DNA of 50,923 nt from UBA7332 sp051652645 (GTDB lineage: Bacteria; Bacteroidota; Bacteroidia; Bacteroidales; UBA7332): contig JBOFUP010000086.1 of assembly GCA_051652645.1 (NCBI GenBank), positions 1-50,923 of the forward strand. Direction: 5' to 3'. The translations under genes were made by a program, and so were the position numbers. Numbering within the stretch: the first letter of the stretch is position 1; the number at the start of each line of letters is the position of its first letter. Positions 43,239 to 50,923 of this stretch are shown here, one piece after another. The notes below the pieces were generated by a model. The model had not been told where the DNA came from and ran no database searches. It worked only from the letters and a program-made list of their open reading frames with translations.

Positions 43239-43928
43239 ATGAAAGTCATCTACGAGGACAACCATATAATCATTGTCAGCAAAAGCTGCTCGGAGATTGT
43301 ACAAGGAGACAAAAGCGGGGACAAACCGCTATCTGAGATCGTAAAGGATTGGATTAAAGAGAAGTATGACAAACCTGGCAACGTCTTCTGCGGTGTAACA
43401 CACCGACTAGATAGACCAGTTAGTGGATTAGTTATCTTTGCCAAAACAAGCAAAGCCCTTTCTAGATTGAATGAGATGTTTAGAGAACACTCTATTCGCA
43501 AAAGATATTGGGCCATTGTTTACAATGCTCCTTCAAAACCAGAAGGAGAGCTTCGCCACTTTATGATCAAGAATGAGAAGCAGAATAAATCATATGCATA
43601 CGACACTCCTAAACCTGGGACCAAGGAGGCTATACTAAACTATAAGCTTATTGCATCATCTGAGAAATATCACCTTCTTGAGATAGATCTTAAGACAGGC
43701 AGACACCATCAGATACGATGCCAGCTAGCCAAAATGGGATGTGTTATAAAGGGTGATTTGAAGTATGGTGCCCCACGCTCAAACCCCGATGCTGGAATAT
43801 CTCTGCACTCACGTCATGTGGAGTTTATCCACCCTGTTTCTAAAGAGCCTATTATTCTGGATGCTCCCGTCCCTGATGATGCACTTTGGAATTGGTTTGA
43901 AGAGATGATAGAGAGTAAGAAAAGATAG
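43239..43928 (+). CDS. RluA-family RNA pseudouridine synthase
   Basis: This 229-residue protein has the RluA signature HRLDRPVSGLVIFAKT with catalytic D58. GRHHQIRCQLA lies near the C-terminal part. No S4 RNA-binding domain is seen at the N-terminus, so it is the short RluA/RluC-like form. It isomerises uridine in rRNA or tRNA; the target base cannot be read. It follows fabG by 13 bases and ends at a long palindromic terminator. Confidence 0.9.
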   Translation: MKVIYEDNHIIIVSKSCSEIVQGDKSGDKPLSEIVKDWIKEKYDKPGNVFCGVTHRLDRPVSGLVIFAKTSKALSRLNEMFREHSIRKRYWAIVYNAPSKPEGELRHFMIKNEKQNKSYAYDTPKPGTKEAILNYKLIASSEKYHLLEIDLKTGRHHQIRCQLAKMGCVIKGDLKYGAPRSNPDAGISLHSRHVEFIHPVSKEPIILDAPVPDDALWNWFEEMIESKKR

Positions 43929-43974
43929 AAATAGATAGAGATTCTTCCTATATAGGAAGAATCTCTATCTATTT
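43929..43974. terminator. Palindromic terminator after the pseudouridine synthase gene
   Basis: A perfect palindrome centred at 43951/43952, with a stem of about 21 bp and a T-rich 3' end, begins at the gene's stop codon. Confidence 0.88.
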
Positions 43975-44556
43975 TGTTTAACCTAGTAAATAGTCTTTAG
44001 TATAGATCCATCTAATGAAGTCCAAAATTTGTGGGTATATTTAGTCCGACTAGGCATATGATGGCTTCTCGAAGTAATATTGTAAGAGAGAGCAAATGAT
44101 CTGTTTATTGTCAATATAATTATGTTTTGTAAAATCGACTTGTTGAATTTTGTTTGCAACTCTATGAGTTAGAAATCAAGTTTCATATATCTACACCTCT
44201 TGTAAATAGCATTTCCAGGTACTTATTTTTACATTAATCTCATCTTTGTTTCTGTTAAGCACAATATTATCGCCCAAATTTCATAAATAGCATATAGTAT
44301 TAAGCTAAATATTATGTGTGTAGGTAGAAATCATCAAAACTAAGACTCTGTGAGAAGATTTAGTCGCTTTTTTAAGAAGAACTTATTAAATCTATTTACT
44401 TGATTAACTCTTAAGCTTTACTCTCTCATTGCAAAAAAGAGAGTTCCCAGCTTTATCTACTGCCTAACTAGTAGTTACACACTGTCTAACTCACCAAAAC
44501 ACTCAGCCAAATAGAAAAAACTCAGTGATGTTTCATGATTTTGCTGTGAGATTAGG

Positions 44557-44580
44557 GTCAAAACTCTGAGGTTTTAGGGT
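44557..44580. repeat. Diverged single copy of the 22-bp repeat
   Basis: GTCAAAACTCTGAGGTTTTAGG resembles the units at 3341-3399 (GTAAAACTCTGAGGCTTTTAGG), with one inserted base and one to two changes. Confidence 0.6.
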
Positions 44581-44666
44581 GTTGCCTCACCGTTATTTTC
44601 ATAAATTTATTTGATGTTCTCAATTCAACTAGTACATCCATTTAAGGGTAAGTATGTTATCCGTAA

Positions 44667-44914
44667 ATATATAGGGCATGTATAGACTATAAAGTTTTTG
44701 AGTTGTTTACATAGAAAGGAGTCTTCTATGTGACAAGAATGAATATGCGATTTAAGCAGCTTGACGGGCATTATAGGGTAATATTATACACTACCTAGCA
44801 AAACACTTTTTGAGAATAGGGGGGCTTACTTTTTAAGTATAAATTCCGAATCGCCTACTAATCGACGATTCGGAACAGATTTTGTGCTTTAAAGTTTTTA
44901 CTGAACAGCAATAA
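44667..44914 (+). mobile_element. Second IS4-like (DUF4372-type) relic, middle and 3' end
   Basis: The plus strand at 44667-44759 encodes IYRACIDYKVFELFT, then an in-frame stop at 44712-44714, then KGVFYVTRMNMRFKQ. This is the DRAY-x-DYK...GVFYVTR segment in the middle of DUF4372 transposases. A jump then leads to the element end (about 44795-44914), which matches the left end of the relic at 12844-13568 in inverted orientation. Shared are AAAACACTTTT, GGCTTACTTT, the CCGAATCG hairpin (44844-44853 with 44866-44875) and the terminal GAACAGCAATAA (44903-44914). It is inactive through a stop codon and deletions. Confidence 0.7.
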
Positions 44915-44985
44915 AATGATATATATCATCTAAAGGTTCTAGATATATTTATATATACGAATTTGCCCGTGAGGGCACAAGATAG

Positions 44986-46035
44986 TTACAGATAGTACTC
45001 CTTATACCAACGTATAAACTCCTTAATCCCATCTTCAAGGGAAGTGCTAGGCTTAAATCCGACAGCCTCATCAAGAAGCGAAGTGTCAGCATTTGTTTGA
45101 TATACATCCCCTTGCTGCATTGGCATATATACCCTCTGTGCTTTAAGTCCAATCTCTCTCTCTAAAATATCAATAAAAGTCATCAGTTTGACAGGATCTG
45201 AATTCCCAATATTATAAATCCTGTATGGGACACAAGAGGTTGATGGTTCTGGATTTGTAGGGACCCACTCTCTATTGATAGTTGCATTATGATCTATAAC
45301 CCTAACTACACCCTCAACGATATCGTCTATGTAAGTGAAATCTCTGAGCATATCACCATTATTAAAAACCTTTATAGACTCACCCTTTACTATAGCATCT
45401 GCAAATAGCATGGGAGCCATATCTGGACGACCTTTGGGACCGTATACTGTGAAGAAACGAAGTCCAGTAGTTGGTATTGAATAGAGTGAGCTATAAGAGT
45501 GAGCCATAAGCTCATTTGCTCGCTTAGTGGCTGCATACAAACTAGCTGGATGAGAAGCGCACTCCAACTCCGAGAATGGCACTGCAGCACTCTTGCCATA
45601 TACACTGCTTGAACTAGCATAAACCAGATGCTTGATAGACTCTCTACGTGAGGCTTCTAGAATATTAAGAAATCCTACGACATTCGAATCAATATAGCTT
45701 CGTGGATTCTCAATCGAATACCTAACACCTGCTTGAGCTGCAAGGTGACACACTTTATCAAACTTCTCTTGTTTAAATAGCCTATCAATAACTTCGCTAT
45801 TCTCTATATTACATTTGATAAATCTATAGTTATTATGAGTGCGGCTATCTACTAGCTGATCATCCACAATATCCTGTTTAAAAACACCACTCTCAATAAG
45901 ACGACTATACTTTAGAGTGGGGTCATAATAGTCATTTATATTATCGATCCCAACAACTTGATCACCTCGCTTAATAAGTGCGGCTACAACTTGAGAACCT
46001 ATAAAGCCCGCTGCTCCTGTTACAACTATTTTCAT
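44986..46035 (-). CDS. NAD-dependent epimerase, probably UDP-glucuronate 4-epimerase
   Basis: This 349-residue extended short-chain dehydrogenase has GAAGFIG at 8-13, a catalytic S/Y/K set with SSSSVYG at 141-147, Y167 and K171, and the substrate-side motif FFTVYGPKGRPDMAP. GPxGRPDMA is typical of UDP-glucuronate 4-epimerases (Cap1J/LpsL type) as opposed to GalE. It would make UDP-galacturonate. ATGA overlap with the upstream membrane-protein gene ties it into the operon with two glycosyltransferases. Confidence 0.88.
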   Translation of the reverse strand: MKIVVTGAAGFIGSQVVAALIKRGDQVVGIDNINDYYDPTLKYSRLIESGVFKQDIVDDQLVDSRTHNNYRFIKCNIENSEVIDRLFKQEKFDKVCHLAAQAGVRYSIENPRSYIDSNVVGFLNILEASRRESIKHLVYASSSSVYGKSAAVPFSELECASHPASLYAATKRANELMAHSYSSLYSIPTTGLRFFTVYGPKGRPDMAPMLFADAIVKGESIKVFNNGDMLRDFTYIDDIVEGVVRVIDHNATINREWVPTNPEPSTSCVPYRIYNIGNSDPVKLMTFIDILEREIGLKAQRVYMPMQQGDVYQTNADTSLLDEAVGFKPSTSLEDGIKEFIRWYKEYYL

Positions 46036-46925
46036 TTCGAACTGAATTTTGATTTAACTAAGGAGAATTCTCCTATGTGAAAGTAGATACCCGATAGGGA
46101 TACTAGAGCATTGATTAGATAGAATACAAAGCTTACCATAACAGATATAGCCGGATTGAGACCGAAGTAGTTGCTTCCTGCCAAGAAAACCATCTCACGT
46201 ATACCCATCCCACCCACAGATATAGGAAGGACAGAGACGAGTGAGGACACTAAAAATAGTATGGTATACTCTGAGTAACTACCTTGCACACCCAGGCTCA
46301 TCAATATAACGTACACAGACAAAACCTGCATGGATTGAAGTATGACAGAGTAGATAGTGGTATTTGGCTCGGCTCTTGTGAATGATGGGAAGAATATTGA
46401 ACCAAAAAATCTATATATAGCATAGCCTAAGATGATAACAAGAGGTGCCACCCATTTGGTCCACTCCGGTAGTGGAGTGAAATAAACCGTCATTGGGAGT
46501 ATGTAGAGTATTGCTGTCATACCATTTAGCCTATCCAAAAGCACTCCTGCTGTGGTTAGCTTTGTTGACATCCCTAGCTGTTTATTTATAAGATAAATCT
46601 TATACCCATCCCCACCAATACCACCTGGTAAAAATAGATTATAGAACATACCCAGAAGGTAAAATTTAATGTTCTTAATCTCATCTATCTCTATACCTAT
46701 CTCTCGAAAATAGAGATTTAAGCGAAGAGCTGAAAGAAGTTTTGAGAGGGCATAAAGTAATATTGCAAGAAGCAAAAGAGGAAACGAGGCATTGCTAATA
46801 TATAGCCATGCCTCGCGCATATCTATCTTGGTTGTTACAAAATATATAGCCCAAATAGTTACTACAATCTTTAGAAGCTGAAACAACTGTTTCTTATATC
46901 TTATGATGCTCATCTGATCAATCAT
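46032..46925 (-). CDS. UPF0104 / LPG-synthase-TM family membrane protein
   Basis: This 297-residue protein has about seven to eight hydrophobic segments and the family motifs LLSALRLNLYF, YNLFLPGGIGGDGYK and SVLPISVGGMGIREMVF. These match the lysylphosphatidylglycerol synthase transmembrane (AglD/YbhN) family without the aminoacyl-transferase domain. Proteins of this type often accompany polyprenyl-phosphate sugar pathways and may serve as flippases or accessory factors; this is an inference. It overlaps the GT2 gene upstream by eight bases and the epimerase gene downstream by four, so it is tightly coupled to both. Confidence 0.88.
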   Translation of the reverse strand: MIDQMSIIRYKKQLFQLLKIVVTIWAIYFVTTKIDMREAWLYISNASFPLLLLAILLYALSKLLSALRLNLYFREIGIEIDEIKNIKFYLLGMFYNLFLPGGIGGDGYKIYLINKQLGMSTKLTTAGVLLDRLNGMTAILYILPMTVYFTPLPEWTKWVAPLVIILGYAIYRFFGSIFFPSFTRAEPNTTIYSVILQSMQVLSVYVILMSLGVQGSYSEYTILFLVSSLVSVLPISVGGMGIREMVFLAGSNYFGLNPAISVMVSFVFYLINALVSLSGIYFHIGEFSLVKSKFSSK

Positions 46926-47844
46926 TTAGATTCTTGAGCCTATATACTGGGTTCTTTTCAGAGCTGTGATAGATGCGCATTTGTATCTCTGAAATCAACC
47001 CTATAGCCACGGCAATCATAGCCATTGATATTGATATGGCTCCTATGATGGTTAGCGATAATGGGAAATGAATATCTATTAGAGAAGATATAATTGCACA
47101 AAAAATAAGTAGCTTACCTATTACCGCAAACCCCATTGCCCATGCTCCAAAGAAGTGCATCGGCTTGAGACTATAATTCTTAAGAAAGTATATAAAGAGT
47201 AGATCTGGTATCACCTTGAAAATACGGCTCAATCCATATTTTGAAACGCCATATAGACGCTCATGGTGTTGAACATCTACTTGCTTAACCCTTGCCCCCT
47301 GCATAATTGTAAGTACAGGAATAAATCTATGTAGTTCGCCATATAGGTCTAATCCCTGAGCGAACTCTCTCTTGAATACCCTAAGAGAGCAACCTCCATC
47401 TCTCAATTTTATGCCTGTTACTTTGCGAATCATTGCATTTGCAACCATACTAGGGAAGTTTCGAAGCAACTTATTATCCTTGCGCTGCTTACGATAACCC
47501 ATCACCACATCCCAATTCTCATCTTTTAGCTGCGATAACATATTTGGCAGATCATCTGGATCATTCTGAAGATCGCCATCCATAAATGCAATATACCTCC
47601 CTTGTGCGGCATCAATACCAGCACGCATAGCTATACTTTGTCCAAAATTACGAGTAAAGCTAACAATCCTTATCTGAGGTGTTGCAAACTCTTTGACTAA
47701 CTCTTCGGTCCTATCGGTAGAGCCATCATTAACAAATATAACCTCATAACTCAACCCTATGAGTGCCTTAGTAAGACGCTCAATCATCATCTTTACGTTC
47801 TCCTCCTCATTGAGGACTGTTATTACGACTGATAACTCTATCAT
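46918..47844 (-). CDS. Polyprenyl-phosphate glycosyltransferase (GT2, DPM1/ArnC-like)
   Basis: This 308-residue protein has a GT2 catalytic domain: VVITVLNEEENV, FVNDGSTDRT, FTRNFGQSIAMRAGID and the metal-binding DGDLQNDP. Two C-terminal membrane helices (residues about 230-290) follow. This layout is that of enzymes that load a sugar onto undecaprenyl or dolichyl phosphate (DPM1, ArnC, GtrB, RgtE). With a UDP-glucuronate 4-epimerase in the operon the sugar is plausibly galacturonate. Spacing: six bases after the ArnT-like gene. Confidence 0.9.
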   Translation of the reverse strand: MIELSVVITVLNEEENVKMMIERLTKALIGLSYEVIFVNDGSTDRTEELVKEFATPQIRIVSFTRNFGQSIAMRAGIDAAQGRYIAFMDGDLQNDPDDLPNMLSQLKDENWDVVMGYRKQRKDNKLLRNFPSMVANAMIRKVTGIKLRDGGCSLRVFKREFAQGLDLYGELHRFIPVLTIMQGARVKQVDVQHHERLYGVSKYGLSRIFKVIPDLLFIYFLKNYSLKPMHFFGAWAMGFAVIGKLLIFCAIISSLIDIHFPLSLTIIGAISISMAMIAVAIGLISEIQMRIYHSSEKNPVYRLKNLND

Positions 47845-47850
47845 CTCTTG

Positions 47851-49575
47851 TTAGTTGGATTTTGACTTAAACTTAACGAACAAAACTACTCTACGTACGT
47901 CATTATACCTATTTGATGTTGAATGAATCAACTCAAACTCAAAACGATCCTCATATTTTTGCTTTAAAGCCTCATAATCAGGCTCTATAACAAAGCAGTA
48001 TCCTTGATTTGCAGCCTCACGGCGATCAAGTGGTTCTAATTTATTGTGTAGGTAGTAGTTTATAACATAAAAACGGAGACCATCCATAGAGGGCATGTAT
48101 AGTGGTGAATCTCCTGAGATCTCTTTACAATCAAGGGCAAACTCCTTCAAAGATGTGTTATTTTTTATTGGAGGTAGTATGTATCCATCTAGTAGAAGGT
48201 TGATCGAAAACATCAATCCAAATATGCCATATATAAGTGAACGACGACCTCCTCTTGAGAGTTGAACAATAAGATAGATTGTAGATACAAGCACAACTAT
48301 TATTAAGATAGCTCCCTGAGATGTTATATCCTCTAGATATGGTATTACTGAAGATAGAGTAAAGTGTGTCTCACCTGAGAGAATTCTCTTCGAGAATGTC
48401 AAATAAGATTTATGTCTACCCATCCCCAGATTGTAAAGTGAGATAGTTAGCATCATAAAAGATGATAGCAGAACCAAGATATGTGCTGTCAACTTTAATG
48501 ACCAATGTCTTACTTGTGATAGTTTGTCAAACCATTGAGCTAATAGTATAGCAAGGAATGGATAGGCTGGTAAAAGGTATACACTCCTCTTGCCTGATGG
48601 AATGGTATAGAATATAGTTACAATAACAACTACAAACCATGTAAACTGAATAACTGATGGCTGATCTTTAAATCCTTTGTAGGCCTCTAACCCTCTCTGT
48701 TTTGGCGACTTTGCAAAACTTAATATGTAGCTTGGCATTGCGACCAATAGAGCTATTGACCAAGGAATAAATCCCATTATGTAATATGCAATATTTGCAT
48801 AAAATGGTGCTTGGTGCCCCATGCTCTCTGTGCTTGTAAATCGACCGAAGTTCTCATTATAGACAGTCTCCCAAAAAAGCTCACCTCCGACCTTATATGC
48901 TGCTATGTACCACATAAGTGGTAAGACTAATGATGCTGGACCGAGCTTAAACATCTCGATAACTATACGTTGAATATTTTCACCTTTATAGAGCATGTAA
49001 AGAGCATATATACCCAAAGGGAGTACTGCTCCAACAGGACCTTTTATTAATACAGCAACACTTGCAGAGAGTACAATTGCTAACCAATTTAACTTTGTGG
49101 CCCCATATTCAACTCTTTTGTATACATACAATAAAGTCAAAATCATAAAAAAAGATAGGGGCATATCTACCCTAGCCTCCATAGAAGTTCTATGCATCTC
49201 GAAAGCTGTAAGAAGAATCATTGAAGCAATAGTAGTTACATGAATGCTGTATCGCTTTACAAAGAACTTGAAAGTGAGCAGAATTATACCTATACCAGAG
49301 AGTGCTGCGGGTATGCGTGCAATAAACTCATTTACATCTCCAATGGTAATCTTGGCAATAAAAGCTGAAATCCAATGCATGAAAGGTGGCTTCGTGGCAA
49401 ACATATCACCGTATCTCTGTGGTAAGATCCAATTACCACTCTCCAACATTGCTTGTGAAGCTAATGCCTCGCGTGGCTCTCCTTTAGTGTAGAAGTAGTA
49501 AAATCCTAGCCATGGAATAATAGAGACTATTGCCAATAAAATAATAATCCAGTATCTCTTCTCTTTTGATTGCAT
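47851..49575 (-). CDS. ArnT/PMT-like lipid-linked glycosyltransferase (GT83-type)
   Basis: This 574-residue protein has about eleven to twelve membrane segments. The N-terminal first loop has the family signature GEPREALASQAMLESGNW (acidic residue before R) and then FATKPPFMHWISAF, as in ArnT, which transfers a sugar from undecaprenyl phosphate to lipid A at the periplasmic face. The C-terminal 100 residues form a soluble domain. First gene of the operon: it would use the lipid-linked sugar made by the next gene. The acceptor (lipid A, O-antigen or glycoprotein) is unknown. No TAnnTTTG box with correct spacing is seen upstream. Confidence 0.9.
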   Translation of the reverse strand: MQSKEKRYWIIILLAIVSIIPWLGFYYFYTKGEPREALASQAMLESGNWILPQRYGDMFATKPPFMHWISAFIAKITIGDVNEFIARIPAALSGIGIILLTFKFFVKRYSIHVTTIASMILLTAFEMHRTSMEARVDMPLSFFMILTLLYVYKRVEYGATKLNWLAIVLSASVAVLIKGPVGAVLPLGIYALYMLYKGENIQRIVIEMFKLGPASLVLPLMWYIAAYKVGGELFWETVYNENFGRFTSTESMGHQAPFYANIAYYIMGFIPWSIALLVAMPSYILSFAKSPKQRGLEAYKGFKDQPSVIQFTWFVVVIVTIFYTIPSGKRSVYLLPAYPFLAILLAQWFDKLSQVRHWSLKLTAHILVLLSSFMMLTISLYNLGMGRHKSYLTFSKRILSGETHFTLSSVIPYLEDITSQGAILIIVVLVSTIYLIVQLSRGGRRSLIYGIFGLMFSINLLLDGYILPPIKNNTSLKEFALDCKEISGDSPLYMPSMDGLRFYVINYYLHNKLEPLDRREAANQGYCFVIEPDYEALKQKYEDRFEFELIHSTSNRYNDVRRVVLFVKFKSKSN

Positions 49576-49888
49576 AGACAGCTTTTGCAGATTGATTTAA
49601 GCTGCAAAGTAAGCGAAAAATGTTTAGATTTAAGTCAGTATACAACTCTTTGGAGTATCATAATGATAGATGTGAAGGAAATGTAAGTCAATAAATTTGA
49701 TTATGAGAAAAAAAAAGTGAAACGACCTTCTCAGGCAGTTTCACTATGGGGATAAAAATGAATAAAAAGTCAGTCTATTTGCTATGCATTTGGAATTGGG
49801 ATATCTTATTATTGTTCTACTATATAACATCATTAGTTCTGAAATTGTTTTCAGAATATAAATAAATCTCTCTCTTTCACAGGAAACC
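49576..49888. other. 313-base intergenic region
   Basis: It holds the upstream region of the ArnT-like gene, the plsC terminator at 49712-49745, and about 140 bases of plsC 3' untranslated region. A 60-codon frame at 49744-49926 overlaps the plsC end and shows no family features, so I do not call it. Confidence 0.55.
49712..49745 (-). terminator. Terminator downstream of plsC
   Basis: On the minus strand AGTGAAAC pairs with GTTTCACT (49738-49745 with 49716-49723), with an inner CCT/AGG pairing, and then a T tract (nine T) follows. It lies about 140 bases after the plsC stop codon. Confidence 0.85.
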
Positions 49889-50620
49889 CTACTTTCTATG
49901 TTCTGGAAGAGCTGTTGAAATAACATGCCTTACTTCAGCTATAAGATCTGGAATATGTTCTTGATTCATCCCTTTTGTTATGATAGGTGGATGTATTGTT
50001 AACTTCATATGAGTGGGGGTCAACTTATACTCTCCTCTAGGCATAGCTTCGTATGCTCCATCAATTGTAATGGGGACTATAGGCAGCCCTAGCTCGACAG
50101 CAACTTGAAAACCACCTCTTTTAAACTTGCCCATCAAACCACTCTTAGTACGTGCCCCTTCAGGGAATATCAATATAGAGGTCCCTCCTTCTAGATAACT
50201 TTTTGCTCGGCGCAATGTCTGTTTTATAGATGAGGGATTATTATGATTAACAAATATCTGACCCGTAACCCTACAAGCTGTCCCTAGTATAGGCACATGT
50301 CTTAGTTGATGCTTCATTATCCAACGAAAAGGGTGACGCAAGTAGCCATATACGAGGAATATATCGTATGCTCCTTGATGGTTGGCTACAAATACGTAAG
50401 ATGATTGGGGATCAATATTATTGCGTCCGAATACAGAAACACGATGCATAGATATTAAACAAGTAACCCAACCCCACACCCGGCCTGGATAATCAACAAA
50501 GTATCTATTACCAAATATCCACGATCCAACTATGGTTATAAAGGAGACAATAACAGTCAATACTATAAAAATTGGTCCTGTTATAAAAAGTTGAACAAGT
50601 ACAAGCAATACTCTTTTCAT
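49889..50620 (-). CDS. plsC: 1-acyl-sn-glycerol-3-phosphate acyltransferase
   Basis: This 243-residue protein has an N-terminal membrane segment (residues about 5-30). The PlsC motifs are in order: ANHQGAYD (the HxxxxD catalytic pair), the middle GQIFVNHNN, FPEGARTKSG, and VPITIDGAY. It makes phosphatidic acid from lysophosphatidic acid with acyl-ACP or acyl-CoA in the inner membrane. The gene is single, with its own downstream terminator. Length and motifs are normal. Confidence 0.94.
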   Translation of the reverse strand: MKRVLLVLVQLFITGPIFIVLTVIVSFITIVGSWIFGNRYFVDYPGRVWGWVTCLISMHRVSVFGRNNIDPQSSYVFVANHQGAYDIFLVYGYLRHPFRWIMKHQLRHVPILGTACRVTGQIFVNHNNPSSIKQTLRRAKSYLEGGTSILIFPEGARTKSGLMGKFKRGGFQVAVELGLPIVPITIDGAYEAMPRGEYKLTPTHMKLTIHPPIITKGMNQEHIPDLIAEVRHVISTALPEHRK

Positions 50621-50822
50621 TTATTAGTCAATGATTTATTTGTCATAAAGGATCTCTGCCAAAGCAACATGAAACACTCACAACCAATTTAGACTACTAG
50701 AACAACAGATAAGATATAAAAGATTTGCTTAAACAAAAAAATATATCTTTCTTTGTCCTCGATCATGATGGTATATAATTACTGACTATCAAGATCTAAT
50801 ACATTTATCTAATTCTTTTTCT

Positions 50823-50923
50823 ATGAACATTTACATTGGTAACTTGAACTACCGAATTCAAGAGTCTGATTTGAGAGCTGCCCTTGAAGAGTATGGCGCA
50901 GTTGAATCTGTTAAAATCGTTAT
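50823..50923 (+). CDS. RRM-domain RNA-binding protein, N-terminal part
   Basis: The ATG at 50823 opens a frame that runs to the window edge (33 codons). It starts MNIYIGNLNYRIQESDLRAA, which is the RNP2 motif (IYIGNL) and first helix of an RNA recognition motif, then EEYGAVESVKIV. Short single-RRM proteins of about 80-100 residues are common in Bacteroidota and act in RNA metabolism. The RNP1 motif lies outside the window. Confidence 0.88.
   Translation, partial: MNIYIGNLNYRIQESDLRAALEEYGAVESVKIV

Larger units (their letters stand above)
43929..44985. other. 1.06-kb non-coding stretch with IS relic
   Basis: No intact gene. It holds, from left to right, the terminator of the pseudouridine synthase gene, about 500 bases of A/T-rich sequence with no recognisable feature, a single diverged copy of the 22-bp repeat (44557-44580), and the relic of an IS4-like element (44667-44914). 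A short GCCC/GGGC hairpin at 44964-44977 is a weak candidate terminator for the epimerase operon on the minus strand. Confidence 0.6.

Noticed and set aside
49744..49926. 60-codon frame on the minus strand after plsC
   Set aside because: It overlaps the plsC end, has no family resemblance, and lies in the 3' untranslated region before the terminator.

Overview
The window is chromosomal DNA from an AT-rich member of the Bacteroidota, most likely order Bacteroidales. The evidence is the gene families (DUF3256 and PCMD-domain proteins, PepSY-like lipoprotein, a BT4734/VapE-type protein, a thioferritin-like DPSL protein), Bacteroidota-type promoters (TTTG near -33, TAnnTTTG near -7), weak Shine-Dalgarno signals and many Cys-ending lipoprotein signal peptides. 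I cannot name the genus. I saw no rRNA, tRNA, tmRNA or CRISPR array.

Layout. 1-416 is the 3' end of a class II fructose-bisphosphate aldolase gene with a strong terminator. 580-13570 is an accessory island: a lone VapE-type ATPase gene; 1.4 kb of non-coding DNA holding TTGCAACA iteron-like repeats and a 22-bp tandem repeat; then a two-gene operon encoding a 2,299-residue sacsin/NOV-like GHKL ATPase and an overlapping UPF1/DNA2-type SF1 helicase; then the relic of an IS4-like (DUF4372) insertion sequence. The two-gene operon is the best candidate for an undescribed system, probably anti-phage or nucleic-acid surveillance.

13965-24235 is a minus-strand housekeeping block: mtaB; then a LpxL-like acyltransferase, a GT2 glycosyltransferase, a Yip1-like membrane protein and smpB; then trkA, trkH and a PEP-synthase-like protein that lacks the phosphohistidine domain. 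24451-28363 holds a Crp/Fnr regulator, a PepSY-like lipoprotein with its two-component system, and a thioferritin-like protein. 28454-35573 is a cell-envelope cluster: two pairs of a beta-barrel plus a PCMD lipoprotein around an Omp85-type barrel.

36041-43928 holds a DUF3256 gene and mazG; the 2-oxoacid:ferredoxin oxidoreductase operon (delta, alpha, a 55-residue membrane protein, beta, gamma); and a TetR, ketoacyl-ACP synthase III, fabG, RluA-type cluster. 43929-44985 is non-coding and carries a second, inverted relic of the same IS family. 44986-49575 is a four-gene minus-strand operon (ArnT/PMT-like transferase, polyprenyl-phosphate GT2, UPF0104 membrane protein, UDP-glucuronate 4-epimerase) that looks like a lipid-linked uronic-acid modification pathway. 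The window ends with plsC and the start of an RRM RNA-binding protein gene.

Several long reading frames begin at upstream TTG or GTG codons that are unlikely starts. I moved those starts to internal ATGs where overlap, promoter position or family alignment supported it.
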